DNA of 64,000 bases from Simplicispira sp. 125 (GCF_003096555.1 NZ_QEKM01000001.1:3534001-3598000); one strand, 5' to 3'; positions 19,228-28,060 are shown, counted from the stretch's first letter. Notes: a model not told the origin generated them from the sequence alone. Numbers and translations are program-made.

Positions 19228-19995
19228 TCAGGGTGCGGCAAGCACCAGTTCCACATCGGCGTTTTCCAGCAGAGCGGGGAAGGGCGCAGGCGGCTGCTCG
19301 TCGGTAAACAGGCGGTCGATTTGGTCCAGGGTGGCCAGCTGCACCATGGCAGGGCGGTTGAACTTGCTGTGGTCGGCGGCCAGCCAGACCTCGCGGGCGT
19401 GTTCCACGATGGTTTGTGCCACTTTCACCTCGCGGTAATCGAAGTCGCGCAGCGAGCCGTCGTCCTCGATGCCCGAGATACCAATGATGGCGATATCCAC
19501 CCGAAACTGGCGAATGAAGTCCACGGCGGCTTCGCCCACGATGCCCCGGTCGCGCGAGCGCACCACGCCCCCGGTCACGATGACCTCGCAATCGGGGTTG
19601 CTGCACAGGATAGCCGCGACGTTGAGGTTATTGGTAATGACGCGCAGGCCCTGGTGCTTGAGCAGCGCCTTGGCAATGGCTTCGGTGGTGGTTCCGATAT
19701 TGAGGATCAGCGAGCAGTTGTTGGGCACCCGTTGCGCCACCGCCTTGGCAATGCGCGCCTTGCCCTCGGAATTGAGCGTTTCGCGCTGGGTGTGGGCAAT
19801 GTTCTCTACCGTGGAACCCGGCATGCGCACGCCCCCATGGAACCGGGTGAGCAGCCCGTGCTCGGAAAGACGCTGCACATCGCGCCGCACCGTCTGCAGG
19901 GTCACTCCCAGAGTTTCGGCGAGTTCTTCCACCGTGGCCGACTGGCGGGCGCGCACTTCTTCGAGCAGAAGCAGTTGTCTGGGATTGGTGTTCAC
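19228..19995 (-). CDS. glpR: DeoR-family repressor of glycerol genes
   Basis: A 255-residue DeoR-family repressor. The N-terminal HTH region reads TVEELAETLGVTLQTVRRD, followed by the effector domain with LILNIGTTTEAIAKAL and VIVTGGVVRSRDRG, typical of sugar-phosphate-sensing DeoR proteins. GTG 19995 was chosen because it aligns with the usual N-terminus (NTNPRQLLLLEEVR); an upstream ATG at 20055 would add 20 residues. Context next to glpK and the importer makes sn-glycerol 3-phosphate the likely inducer. Confidence 0.9.
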   Translation of the reverse strand: MNTNPRQLLLLEEVRARQSATVEELAETLGVTLQTVRRDVQRLSEHGLLTRFHGGVRMPGSTVENIAHTQRETLNSEGKARIAKAVAQRVPNNCSLILNIGTTTEAIAKALLKHQGLRVITNNLNVAAILCSNPDCEVIVTGGVVRSRDRGIVGEAAVDFIRQFRVDIAIIGISGIEDDGSLRDFDYREVKVAQTIVEHAREVWLAADHSKFNRPAMVQLATLDQIDRLFTDEQPPAPFPALLENADVELVLAAP

Positions 19996-20080
19996 GCAGA
20001 TTTTTGGGGAAAGGTGGCGGGTGTTGTTACTGTAAATCGAAAAAAAAGGAACCAATTAAGGGTTAACCTTGATACATTTC

Positions 20081-20120
20081 GAACAAAAAAGAACAAAAAT
20101 GAAAAAATACGAAAATCAAC
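20081..20120. promoter_or_regulatory. 10-bp phased GAA/A-tract repeats in the glpR-glpS control region
   Basis: Four consecutive 10-bp units each begin with GAA: GAACAAAAAA, GAACAAAAAT, GAAAAAATAC and GAAAATCAAC. The phasing matches one DNA turn and the A-tracts should bend the DNA. The site lies between glpR and the importer operon, so it is a candidate GlpR operator or promoter upstream element. This role is inferred. Confidence 0.5.
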
Positions 20121-20186
20121 ATGCTGCGGCAATCCTCCTAACACGCTGAAAAGCTGGGAGCGGCGTGCCGCAGGAAAGGTCAAGCA

Positions 20187-21266
20187 ATGGAGCTGGTTCT
20201 GGAGCGCATCAGCAAAAAAGTGGGCGCGCAAACCTGGCTGTACGACATGGATCTGGCCCTGCACAGCAACGCCGTGACGGTGTTGTTGGGGGCTACGCAG
20301 GCGGGCAAAACCAGTCTGATGCGCATCATGGCCGGGTTGGATGCGCCCAGCAGCGGGCGGGTGCGGGTGGATGGGAAGGATGTGACGGGCATGCCGGTGC
20401 GCCAGCGCAATGTGGCCATGGTCTACCAGCAGTTCATCAACTACCCCTCGCTTACTGTGGCGGACAACATCGCGTCGCCGCTCAAGCTGCGCGGTGAAAA
20501 GAACCTGCAGGCGCGCGTACGCGAACTGGCCGAGCGCCTGCACATAGAAATGTTTCTGGACCGCCTGCCCGCCGAGCTTTCAGGCGGACAGCAGCAGCGC
20601 GTGGCCTTGGCCCGCGCGCTGGCCAAGGGCGCGCCGCTCATGCTGCTCGATGAACCCCTGGTGAACCTGGACTACAAGCTGCGCGAAGAATTGCGTGAAG
20701 AACTCACGCAACTGTTTGCCGCAGGGCAGTCTACCGTGGTGTATGCGACGACCGAACCGGCGGAGGCCCTTTTGCTGGGCGGCTATACGGCCGTGCTCGA
20801 CGAAGGGCGACTGCTGCAATACGGCCCCACGGCCGATGTGTTCCACGAGCCCTGCTCGCTGCGCGTGGCGCGCGCCTTCAGCGACCCCCCCATCAACCTG
20901 GTGGCGGCTGGGTCGGCAGCGAACGGCCTGCGACTGCAAGGCGGTGTGGAGCTGGTGCCGCGCAAGCCCCTGGCAGCGCCTGCCAGCGCAAATCTGACCG
21001 TTGGGGTGCGTGCCAGTGCGCTGCGCGTGCAGGCGCGCCCTGGCGATGTGGCAGTGCAGGGTACGGTGGAGCTGGCCGAGATTTCCGGCTCCGATACCTA
21101 TGTGCACGCGACGACACCGCTGGGCGACCTGGTCGCCCAGATCACGGGGGTGCATTACTTTGATCTCGGGGCCTCGGTCACGCTGTACTTCAGCCCTGCG
21201 CAGGTCTATGTGTTTGGCGGCGATGGCGGCCTGCTGCTGGCGCCGCAGCGCACGGGGGGGATTTGA
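20187..21266 (+). CDS. glpS: Glycerol ABC transporter ATP-binding protein GlpS
   Basis: A 359-residue ATPase of the MalK/UgpC type with a C-terminal TOBE-like region. Walker A GATQAGKTS is at residues 35-43, the signature LSGGQ at 131-135, and Walker B LMLLDEP follows. The H-loop normally reads YVTHDQ but here is YATTEP (186-191), so Thr189 replaces the switch histidine. It is the first gene of a rightward operon with a second ATPase, two permeases, a DUF2160 protein and a binding protein, the gene set known for rhizobial glycerol importers. Name assigned by that order and by adjacent glpK, glpR and glpD. Confidence 0.88.
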   Translation: MELVLERISKKVGAQTWLYDMDLALHSNAVTVLLGATQAGKTSLMRIMAGLDAPSSGRVRVDGKDVTGMPVRQRNVAMVYQQFINYPSLTVADNIASPLKLRGEKNLQARVRELAERLHIEMFLDRLPAELSGGQQQRVALARALAKGAPLMLLDEPLVNLDYKLREELREELTQLFAAGQSTVVYATTEPAEALLLGGYTAVLDEGRLLQYGPTADVFHEPCSLRVARAFSDPPINLVAAGSAANGLRLQGGVELVPRKPLAAPASANLTVGVRASALRVQARPGDVAVQGTVELAEISGSDTYVHATTPLGDLVAQITGVHYFDLGASVTLYFSPAQVYVFGGDGGLLLAPQRTGGI

Positions 21267-21267
21267 C

Positions 21268-22344
21268 ATGGCGCATATCACGCTTGATCTGGCGCATTCG
21301 TACAAACCCAACCCCCATCAGGACAGCGACTACGCGCTGCTGCCGCTCAAGATGGAGTTCGAAGACGGTGGCGCTTACGCGCTGCTGGGTCCGTCGGGCT
21401 GCGGCAAGACGACCATGCTCAACATCATGTCGGGCCTGCTGGTGCCTTCGCATGGCAAGGTACTGTTCGATGGCAGCGACGTGACGCACAAGAGTCCTCA
21501 GCACCGCAACATTGCCCAAGTGTTCCAGTTCCCGGTGATCTACGACACCATGACGGTGGCCGAGAACCTGGCCTTCCCTCTGCGCAACCGCAAGGTGCCG
21601 CAAGACCAGATTCGCCAGCGCGTCGGAGTCATTGCCGAGATGCTGGAGATGAGCGGACAGCTGGACCAGCGTGCGGCGGGCCTGTCGGCCGATGCCAAGC
21701 AGAAGATCTCGCTGGGCCGGGGGCTGGTGCGCTCGGATGTGGCCGCTGTGCTGTTCGATGAGCCACTCACGGTGATTGACCCGCACCTCAAGTGGCAATT
21801 GCGGCGCAAACTCAAGCAGATCCACCATGAGCTCAAGCTCACGTTGATCTATGTGACCCACGACCAGGTCGAGGCGCTGACCTTTGCCGACCAGGTGGTG
21901 GTGATGACGCGCGGCCGTGCCGTACAGGTGGGCTCGGCTGATGCATTGTTCGAGCGGCCACAGCATGTGTTTGTCGGGCATTTCATTGGCTCGCCGGGGA
22001 TGAATTTTCTGCCCGCGCAATTCGACACAGGGCGCTTGCAGGTGGCTGGCCATGCCCTGGAGCTGCCAACGCCGCGCGTGCTGCCTGCGGGTGCGCTGCA
22101 GGTGGGCATACGGCCTGAATATCTGTCACTGGCGCAGTCGGGCCAGGTCGGCGCCTTGCCGTGCACCGTGTCGCGTGTGCAGGATATCGGCACCTATTTC
22201 ATGCTGACCGCACAGGCAGGTGCGCACCAAGTCAAGGCGCGTTTCAACACGGAACAGCGCTTGCCCTCTGCCGGCGATCAGGTCTGGCTGCAGGTGCTGG
22301 GTGAACACACTTGCTTCTACCAAAACGAGGAGTTGTTGCCATGA
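21268..22344 (+). CDS. glpT: Glycerol ABC transporter ATP-binding protein GlpT
   Basis: The second ATPase of the importer, 358 residues. Walker A GPSGCGKTT (41-49) and the H-loop YVTHDQ with His198 are intact. The ABC signature is degenerate: LSADAKQ at 139-145 replaces LSGGQ, and the D-loop reads TVID. It therefore complements GlpS, which has the signature but lacks the histidine. ATG 21268 lies 1 bp after the glpS stop; the longer frame upstream is antisense-like reading of glpS. The symbol follows rhizobial usage and is unrelated to the E. coli glycerol-phosphate antiporter GlpT. Confidence 0.88.
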   Translation: MAHITLDLAHSYKPNPHQDSDYALLPLKMEFEDGGAYALLGPSGCGKTTMLNIMSGLLVPSHGKVLFDGSDVTHKSPQHRNIAQVFQFPVIYDTMTVAENLAFPLRNRKVPQDQIRQRVGVIAEMLEMSGQLDQRAAGLSADAKQKISLGRGLVRSDVAAVLFDEPLTVIDPHLKWQLRRKLKQIHHELKLTLIYVTHDQVEALTFADQVVVMTRGRAVQVGSADALFERPQHVFVGHFIGSPGMNFLPAQFDTGRLQVAGHALELPTPRVLPAGALQVGIRPEYLSLAQSGQVGALPCTVSRVQDIGTYFMLTAQAGAHQVKARFNTEQRLPSAGDQVWLQVLGEHTCFYQNEELLP

Positions 22345-23237
22345 GCGGAACCACCAAACCGGTGAACCAAAAAGCCTGGTTTCTGATTCTTCCGGTGCTG
22401 CTATGTGTGGCCTTCTCGGCCATCATTCCTTTAATGACGGTGGTGAACTACTCGGTGCAGGACATCATCTCGCCCGAGCGCCGGGTGTTCGTCGGGGTGG
22501 AGTGGTTTGCCTCGGTAATGCGCGATGAGGAATTGCACTCTGCACTGTGGCGGCAAATTACCTTTTCGCTGGCGGTGCTGTTGGTGGAGATTCCGCTGGG
22601 TATTTTGCTGGCGTTGTCCATGCCTGCGCAGGGATGGAAGTCTTCTGCCGTGCTGGTGGTGGTGGCGCTGTCGCTGCTGATTCCGTGGAACGTGGTGGGC
22701 ACGATCTGGCAGATCTATGGGCGTGCCGACATCGGCCTGCTGGGATATACGCTGCAAAAGATCGGCATCGATTACAGCTACACGGGCAATGCCACGCATG
22801 CCTGGCTCACGGTGCTGGTGATGGATGTATGGCACTGGACGCCGCTGGTTGCGCTGCTGTGTTTTGCCGGGCTGCGCAGCATTCCCGATGCGTACTACCA
22901 GGCCGCCCGGATCGATGGGGCCAGCAAGCTGGCGGTGTTCCGCTACATCCAGCTGCCCAAGATGCGGGGCGTGTTGATGATCGCGGTGCTGCTGCGTTTC
23001 ATGGACAGTTTCATGATCTACACCGAGCCGTTTGTTCTGACCGGCGGCGGACCGGGCAATGCCACGACCTTCCTGTCGCAGTACCTCACGCAGAAGGCGG
23101 TCGGCCAGTTTGATCTGGGGCCGGCGGCAGCCTTCTCGCTGATCTACTTCCTCATCATCCTGCTGATGTGTTTCATCCTCTACAACTGGATGCAGCGCAT
23201 GGGAACCGCCGACGCACAAGGGGCTGGCCATGAATGA
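22341..23237 (+). CDS. glpP: Glycerol ABC transporter permease GlpP
   Basis: A 298-residue MalF/UgpA-type inner-membrane permease with about six helices. The EAA loop, which docks onto the ATPase, reads YYQAARIDGASKLAVFRYIQLP. The start ATG overlaps the glpT stop by 4 bp (ATGA), so translation is coupled. It should form the transmembrane channel together with the next gene product. Confidence 0.88.
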   Translation: MSGTTKPVNQKAWFLILPVLLCVAFSAIIPLMTVVNYSVQDIISPERRVFVGVEWFASVMRDEELHSALWRQITFSLAVLLVEIPLGILLALSMPAQGWKSSAVLVVVALSLLIPWNVVGTIWQIYGRADIGLLGYTLQKIGIDYSYTGNATHAWLTVLVMDVWHWTPLVALLCFAGLRSIPDAYYQAARIDGASKLAVFRYIQLPKMRGVLMIAVLLRFMDSFMIYTEPFVLTGGGPGNATTFLSQYLTQKAVGQFDLGPAAAFSLIYFLIILLMCFILYNWMQRMGTADAQGAGHE

Positions 23238-24042
23238 AAAACGTTTCCAGAAGCGCACGCTGTTCCTGATCGCGTACCTGATTTTTGCTGTGTTGCCCAT
23301 CTACTGGATGATCAACATGAGTTTCAAAACGAACGAGGAAATCCTGTCGCATTTCTCGTTTTGGCCCCAGCACTTCACCTGGGCGAACTACAAAACCATC
23401 TTTACGGATCCCTCGTGGTATTCGGGCTACATCAATAGTCTGATCTATGTGGCCATCAACATGGTGATTTCGCTCACTGTGGCCTTGCCTGCGGCCTACG
23501 CATTCTCACGCTACCAGTTCCTGGGTGACAAGCATGTGTTTTTCTGGTTGCTGACCAATCGCATGACGCCGCCGGCGGTTTTCCTGCTGCCGTTCTTCCA
23601 GCTTTACACCACGGTGGGCCTCATGGATACGCATATCGCGGTGGCATTGGCGCACCTGCTGTTCAACGTGCCTTTGGCGGTGTGGATTCTGGAAGGGTTC
23701 ATGAGCGGCATCCCGCGCGAGATCGATGAAACCGCCTACATCGACGGCTATTCGTTTCCACGTTTCTTTCTCACCATCTTCCTGCCGCTGATCAAGGCGG
23801 GTGTGGGTGTGGCGGCGTTCTTCTGCTTCATGTTCAGCTGGGTGGAGCTGTTGTTGGCGCGCACGCTGACCAGCGTGAATGCCAAACCCATCGTGGCCAC
23901 CATGACGCGCACGGTCAGCGCATCGGGTATGGACTGGGCCACGCTGGCAGCAGCGGGTGTCCTGACCATCGTTCCGGGCGCCATCGTGATCTGGTTTGTG
24001 CGGCATTACATCGCGAAGGGTTTCGCGATGGGCCGTGTGTAA
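23230..24042 (+). CDS. glpQ: Glycerol ABC transporter permease GlpQ
   Basis: A 270-residue MalG/UgpE-type permease with six predicted helices. The EAA-type loop is EIDETAYIDGYSFPRFFLTI. The start overlaps the end of glpP by 8 bp. It pairs with GlpP as the heterodimeric channel. The symbol follows rhizobial glycerol-importer usage and does not mean glycerophosphodiesterase. Confidence 0.88.
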   Translation: MNEKRFQKRTLFLIAYLIFAVLPIYWMINMSFKTNEEILSHFSFWPQHFTWANYKTIFTDPSWYSGYINSLIYVAINMVISLTVALPAAYAFSRYQFLGDKHVFFWLLTNRMTPPAVFLLPFFQLYTTVGLMDTHIAVALAHLLFNVPLAVWILEGFMSGIPREIDETAYIDGYSFPRFFLTIFLPLIKAGVGVAAFFCFMFSWVELLLARTLTSVNAKPIVATMTRTVSASGMDWATLAAAGVLTIVPGAIVIWFVRHYIAKGFAMGRV

Positions 24043-24100
24043 CGTTTTCATGGGACAGGCCTTTAGCGCTGTTGTGCCCAATTGAACAAGGGGGATTTCC

Positions 24101-24409
24101 ATGTTTGAGTGGATGGCCTGGACCACGCCGGTGGCTGTTTTCTTTGTCTGCATCGCGCTCATGCTGGTTGGCATGACCGTGTGGGAAATCAAATCTCCCA
24201 CGGTGCTGCGCAAGGGGTTCCTGCCCATTGAAACCACACGCGGCGACCGGCTCTTCATTGGATTGCTGACCGCGGCTTTCATCAATCTGGCCTGGGTGGG
24301 TCTGGGTGAAAACATGGTGCAGTGGTTTTCGTTGGAGGCTGCACCGTCGGTATGGATCAGTTTGGTGTTGTCGATGGCGGCGCTGGCCTTTGTCATGCGC
24401 AAAGCCTGA
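24101..24409 (+). CDS. DUF2160 small membrane protein (GlpU-like)
   Basis: A 102-residue protein with three hydrophobic segments (about 6-27, 50-68 and 82-98) and no signal cleavage site or catalytic motif. It matches what I recall of DUF2160, found inside glycerol ABC transporter operons, where the rhizobial member is called glpU. Its position between permease and binding-protein genes argues for an accessory role in the importer complex, but its function is unknown. A 58-bp gap separates it from glpQ. Confidence 0.82.
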   Translation: MFEWMAWTTPVAVFFVCIALMLVGMTVWEIKSPTVLRKGFLPIETTRGDRLFIGLLTAAFINLAWVGLGENMVQWFSLEAAPSVWISLVLSMAALAFVMRKA

Positions 24410-24517
24410 CGAGGCGGAGCCCTTTCGCGTCGTTTGAGATTTCGAGAAATCCGGCCCGTTCCTCCCCCGCGGCCGGGATTCATTTGTAAAAGGGGAGGCC
24501 CAATGAGGAGACAAGTG

Positions 24518-26251
24518 ATGAAGGTTCAACTGAAGGCAGTCGCATTTGCCGCAGCCGCGCTGGCCCTGGGCCAGGCCGCCTGGGCCGGGGAGGCAGAGGC
24601 AAAGAAATGGATTGACAGCGAATTTCAGCCCTCCACGCTGAGCAAGGACCAGCAAGCAACCGAATTGAAGTGGTTCATTGAGGCCGCAAAGAAGTTGCAA
24701 AGCAAGGGCGTCAAGGAAATTTCGGTGGTTTCCGAGACCTTGACCACACACGAATACGAGTCCAAGACGCTGGCCAAGGCGTTTGAGGAAATTACCGGTA
24801 TCAAGGTCAAGCACGACCTGATTCAGGAAGGCGATGTGGTCGAGAAGCTGCAGACCTCCATGCAGTCGGGCAAGTCGATCTATGACGGCTGGATCTCGGA
24901 CTCGGACCTGATCGGTACGCATTACCGCTACGGCAAGATGATGAACCTGACCGACTACATGGCCGGCACGGGTAAAGAGTTCACCAACCCGGGCCTGGAT
25001 CTGAAGGATTTCATCGGCACCAAGTTCACCACCGCGCCCGACGGCAAGCTTTACCAGCTGCCCGACCAGCAGTTTGCCAACCTGTACTGGTTCCGCGCCG
25101 ACCTGTTCGACCGCAAGGACATCAAGGACAAGTTCAAGGCCAAATATGGCTACGATCTGGGCGTGCCGCTCAATTGGAGCGCCTACGAAGACATCGCCGA
25201 GTTCTTCACCAACGACGTGAAGCAGATTGACGGCAAGCCCATTTACGGCCACATGGACTACGGCAAGAAGGATCCGTCGCTGGGCTGGCGCTTCACCGAT
25301 GCCTGGCTGTCGATGGCCGGCACGGCCGACATCGGCACGCCCAACGGTCTGCCGATCGATGAGTGGGGTATCCGCGTGGCCGACGACAAGTGCACGCCCG
25401 TGGGTGCTTCGGTCGCGCGCGGCGGCGCCACCAACTCGCCGGCCGCCGTCTACGCGCTCACCAAGTACGTGGACTGGATGAAGAAGTACGCGCCCAAGGA
25501 AGCCATGGGCATGACCTTTGGCGAATCCGGCCCCGTGCCGGCGCAGGGCCAGATCGCGCAGCAGATCTTCTGGTACACCGCTTTCACGGCCGACATGGTC
25601 AAGCCGGGCCTGCCCGTGGTTAACGCGGATGGCACGCCCAAATGGCGCATGGCACCCGGCCCGAACGGTCCATACTGGAAACCCGGCATGCAAAACGGCT
25701 ACCAGGACGTGGGCTCGTGGTCGTTCTTCAAGGGACACGACGCCGACAAGACGGCGGCCGCCTGGTTGTACGCTCAGTTCGTTACGGCCAAGACGGTGTC
25801 GCTGAAGAAAACCATTGTCGGTCTCACGCCGATCCGCGAGAGCGATATCCAGTCCAAGGCGATGACGGATCTGGCGCCCAAGCTGGGTGGTTTGGTCGAG
25901 TTTTACCGCAGTCCAGCACGTGTTGCCTGGTCGCCTACCGGCACCAATGTGCCTGATTACCCCAAGCTGGCGCAGTTGTGGTGGAAGAACGTGGCCCAGG
26001 CCGTGACGGGCGAAAAGACCCCGCAAAAAGCCATGGACACCCTGGCGGACGAGATGGATCAGGTGATGGCCCGCCTGGAGCGCGCAGGCATGGAACGGTG
26101 CGCCCCAAAGCTCAATCCCAAGAGCGATCCGGCCAAATGGTTGAGCGACCAGCATGCCCCTTGGAAGGCCCTGGCCAACGAAAAGCCCAAGGGTGAAACC
26201 ATTGCCTACGGCAAGCTGCTGCAGGCATGGAAGGAAGGCAAGGTGCGCTGA
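24518..26251 (+). CDS. glpV: Glycerol ABC transporter substrate-binding protein GlpV
   Basis: A 577-residue periplasmic binding protein with a Sec signal peptide (MKVQLKAVAFAAAALALGQ, cleavage near AWA-GEA). It is longer than usual for such proteins. The mature part has the alternating alpha/beta pattern of the extracellular solute-binding family 1 (EITGIKVKHDLIQEG, GKLYQLPDQQFANLYWF). ATG 24518 has AGGAG seven bases upstream; ATG 24503, with an equally good AGGGGAGG, would add MRRQV. It is the last transport gene before glpD and should deliver glycerol to GlpPQ. Confidence 0.88.
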   Translation: MKVQLKAVAFAAAALALGQAAWAGEAEAKKWIDSEFQPSTLSKDQQATELKWFIEAAKKLQSKGVKEISVVSETLTTHEYESKTLAKAFEEITGIKVKHDLIQEGDVVEKLQTSMQSGKSIYDGWISDSDLIGTHYRYGKMMNLTDYMAGTGKEFTNPGLDLKDFIGTKFTTAPDGKLYQLPDQQFANLYWFRADLFDRKDIKDKFKAKYGYDLGVPLNWSAYEDIAEFFTNDVKQIDGKPIYGHMDYGKKDPSLGWRFTDAWLSMAGTADIGTPNGLPIDEWGIRVADDKCTPVGASVARGGATNSPAAVYALTKYVDWMKKYAPKEAMGMTFGESGPVPAQGQIAQQIFWYTAFTADMVKPGLPVVNADGTPKWRMAPGPNGPYWKPGMQNGYQDVGSWSFFKGHDADKTAAAWLYAQFVTAKTVSLKKTIVGLTPIRESDIQSKAMTDLAPKLGGLVEFYRSPARVAWSPTGTNVPDYPKLAQLWWKNVAQAVTGEKTPQKAMDTLADEMDQVMARLERAGMERCAPKLNPKSDPAKWLSDQHAPWKALANEKPKGETIAYGKLLQAWKEGKVR

Positions 26252-26288
26252 GCACCTCGTCTCGCAGGCGATTCCTTGGCCGTGTAGT

Positions 26289-26324
26289 CGGGGGTTGTCT
26301 CCCCCGCTCCTTTGTGGAGTGGGG
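26289..26324 (+). other. Two mutually exclusive hairpins between glpV and glpD
   Basis: Hairpin 1 pairs CGGGGG (26289-26294) with CCCCCG (26301-26306). Hairpin 2 pairs CCCCGCTCC (26302-26310) with GGAGTGGGG (26316-26324) and is followed by CTTTAAA. They share bases 26302-26306 and cannot coexist. The U-tract is weak, so this may be a partial terminator or RNA-stability element that sets glpD level. Confidence 0.5.
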
Positions 26325-26375
26325 GCTTTAAATGCATTACCGATTGATACCGATGCGCATGGATGCAATCCCACC

Positions 26376-27968
26376 ATGACCACATACCAGAACCCTTTGC
26401 TGACTCCACGCGCCGAACTATTGGATCGTCTTGGAGAGCCACGTATTTACGATCTGGTCGTTATTGGTGGAGGCGCCACGGGTTTGGGTGTGGCGCTGGA
26501 TGCTGCGGTGCGTGGTTTTAGCGTGGCGCTGCTCGAGTCGCACGATTTTGCCAAGGGAACATCATCGCGGGCCACCAAGCTGGTGCATGGCGGAGTGCGC
26601 TATCTGGCGCAAGGGAATATTGCCCTGGTGCGCGAAGCGTTGCATGAGCGCACCACCTTGCTGAATAACGCACCACACCTGGCGCAGCCGCTGGCGTTTG
26701 TCATGCCCTCGTACCACTGTTGGGAAGCGCCTTTCTATGGCGTAGGGTTGAAGATGTACGACGCTCTTGCGGGCAAGGCGGGGCTGGGTTCTACAGAGTT
26801 TATGGGTGCGAAGCAGACGCTGCAGTGTCTGCCGACCGTGCGCGCGCAGGGACTTAAAGGCGGTGTCAAATATTGGGACGGCCAGTTCGACGACGCACGT
26901 CTGGCCTTGGCGCTGGCTCGCACGGCGGCTCGCCAAGGGGCTCTGCTGGTGAATTACTGTGCCGCACGCGAATTGCTGCATGAAAATGGGCGGGTCAATG
27001 GTGTGGTGTGTGAAAACACTGAGACCGGAACTCGCCACACTCTGCGCGCACGCTGTGTTGTCAATGCAACAGGCGTCTGGGTGGACGCCCTGCGCCAGCA
27101 AGATGGCGAGGCCACGGGCCGCCCCGTCCTTCCAATCGTGGCACCCAGCCAGGGTGTGCATGTGGTGGTGGACCGGGAGTTTCTTGCATCTGATCACGCG
27201 CTGATGGTGCCCAAGACGGCAGATGGCCGGGTGCTTTTTGCTGTTCCCTGGCTGGGTAAAGTCATCCTGGGCACCACCGACAGCCCGCGGCACGATCTGG
27301 AGCGTGAGCCGGAGCCCTTCCCGGAGGAGATGGAGTTCATCCTCCGGGAGTCAGCCCGGTATCTGCGCAAGGCGCCCACCCCTGATGACATTCGGAGCAT
27401 CTGGGTGGGATTGCGCCCGTTGGTCAAGCCGCAGGACGATGACGGCAACAATACCAAGAGCCTGAGCCGGGAGCACACTGTGCTGGCGAGCCGCAGTGGG
27501 TTGGTCACCGTCACTGGCGGCAAATGGACGACCTACCGGGCCATGGCCGAAGATGTCTTGCAGAAGTGTTTTTCAAATGGCTTGCTCGACTACAAGCCTG
27601 CTGGAGTGACTGCCCACTTTCCGCTCGTGGGGTCGCCCAGCACACCTGTGCACCATCGCATGTGCGATGCACAGGGCTGGCATTCGTACGGCGCTGAAGC
27701 AGACTTTGTGCGCCAGCTCCCGGGAGCCGAGCGCGATCTGGGAGAGGGTGTCAACGAAGCCATGGTGCGATTTGCGGCAAGATATGAATATGCACGCACA
27801 GTGGAAGATGTTCTTGCGCGGAGGTGGCGCGTCCTCTTTCTGAATGCGCGACGGGCCGCGGAAATGGCATCTGATGTGGCAGAAATTTTGCAGCAGGAGA
27901 CAGGGCATGATCCGCAGCCAGCGGCCTTCGTCTCCTTGGCGGAGCAGTATCTTCGTGTACCCCGCTAA
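26376..27968 (+). CDS. glpD: Glycerol-3-phosphate dehydrogenase (aerobic, FAD-dependent)
   Basis: A 530-residue membrane-associated flavoenzyme that oxidises glycerol 3-phosphate to dihydroxyacetone phosphate and passes electrons to ubiquinone. The FAD motif VIGGGATGLGVALDAAVRG lies near residue 26, followed by GTSSRATKLVHGGVRYL, characteristic of GlpD. The C-terminal DAO_C-like region contains the YEYARTVEDVLARRWR block. ATG 26376 was selected as the first start before the FAD motif. It completes the pathway with the importer and GlpK. It is 124 bp from glpV with a hairpin region between. Confidence 0.96.
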   Translation: MTTYQNPLLTPRAELLDRLGEPRIYDLVVIGGGATGLGVALDAAVRGFSVALLESHDFAKGTSSRATKLVHGGVRYLAQGNIALVREALHERTTLLNNAPHLAQPLAFVMPSYHCWEAPFYGVGLKMYDALAGKAGLGSTEFMGAKQTLQCLPTVRAQGLKGGVKYWDGQFDDARLALALARTAARQGALLVNYCAARELLHENGRVNGVVCENTETGTRHTLRARCVVNATGVWVDALRQQDGEATGRPVLPIVAPSQGVHVVVDREFLASDHALMVPKTADGRVLFAVPWLGKVILGTTDSPRHDLEREPEPFPEEMEFILRESARYLRKAPTPDDIRSIWVGLRPLVKPQDDDGNNTKSLSREHTVLASRSGLVTVTGGKWTTYRAMAEDVLQKCFSNGLLDYKPAGVTAHFPLVGSPSTPVHHRMCDAQGWHSYGAEADFVRQLPGAERDLGEGVNEAMVRFAARYEYARTVEDVLARRWRVLFLNARRAAEMASDVAEILQQETGHDPQPAAFVSLAEQYLRVPR

Positions 27969-27988
27969 CGAGGATCGTCAAAAAGCGC

Positions 27989-28017
27989 TTGACGAGCCTA
28001 CGATTTTTTGCAATACT
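27989..28017 (+). promoter_or_regulatory. Candidate sigma-70 promoter of the rplN operon
   Basis: TTGACG (27989-27994) and AATACT (28012-28017) are separated by exactly 17 bp, 155 bp before rplN. It is the best promoter-like sequence between glpD and the ribosomal genes. Confidence 0.65.
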
Positions 28018-28060
28018 CCAAGGCTTCGCTAAGAAATCAGCGAAATTCTGCCCAGGAAAG

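Noticed and set aside
23915..26383. 822-residue open frame on the minus strand opposite glpQ-DUF2160-glpV
   Set aside because: It is antisense to three well-supported genes, has low-complexity His/Gly/Arg-rich composition and no recognisable domain.
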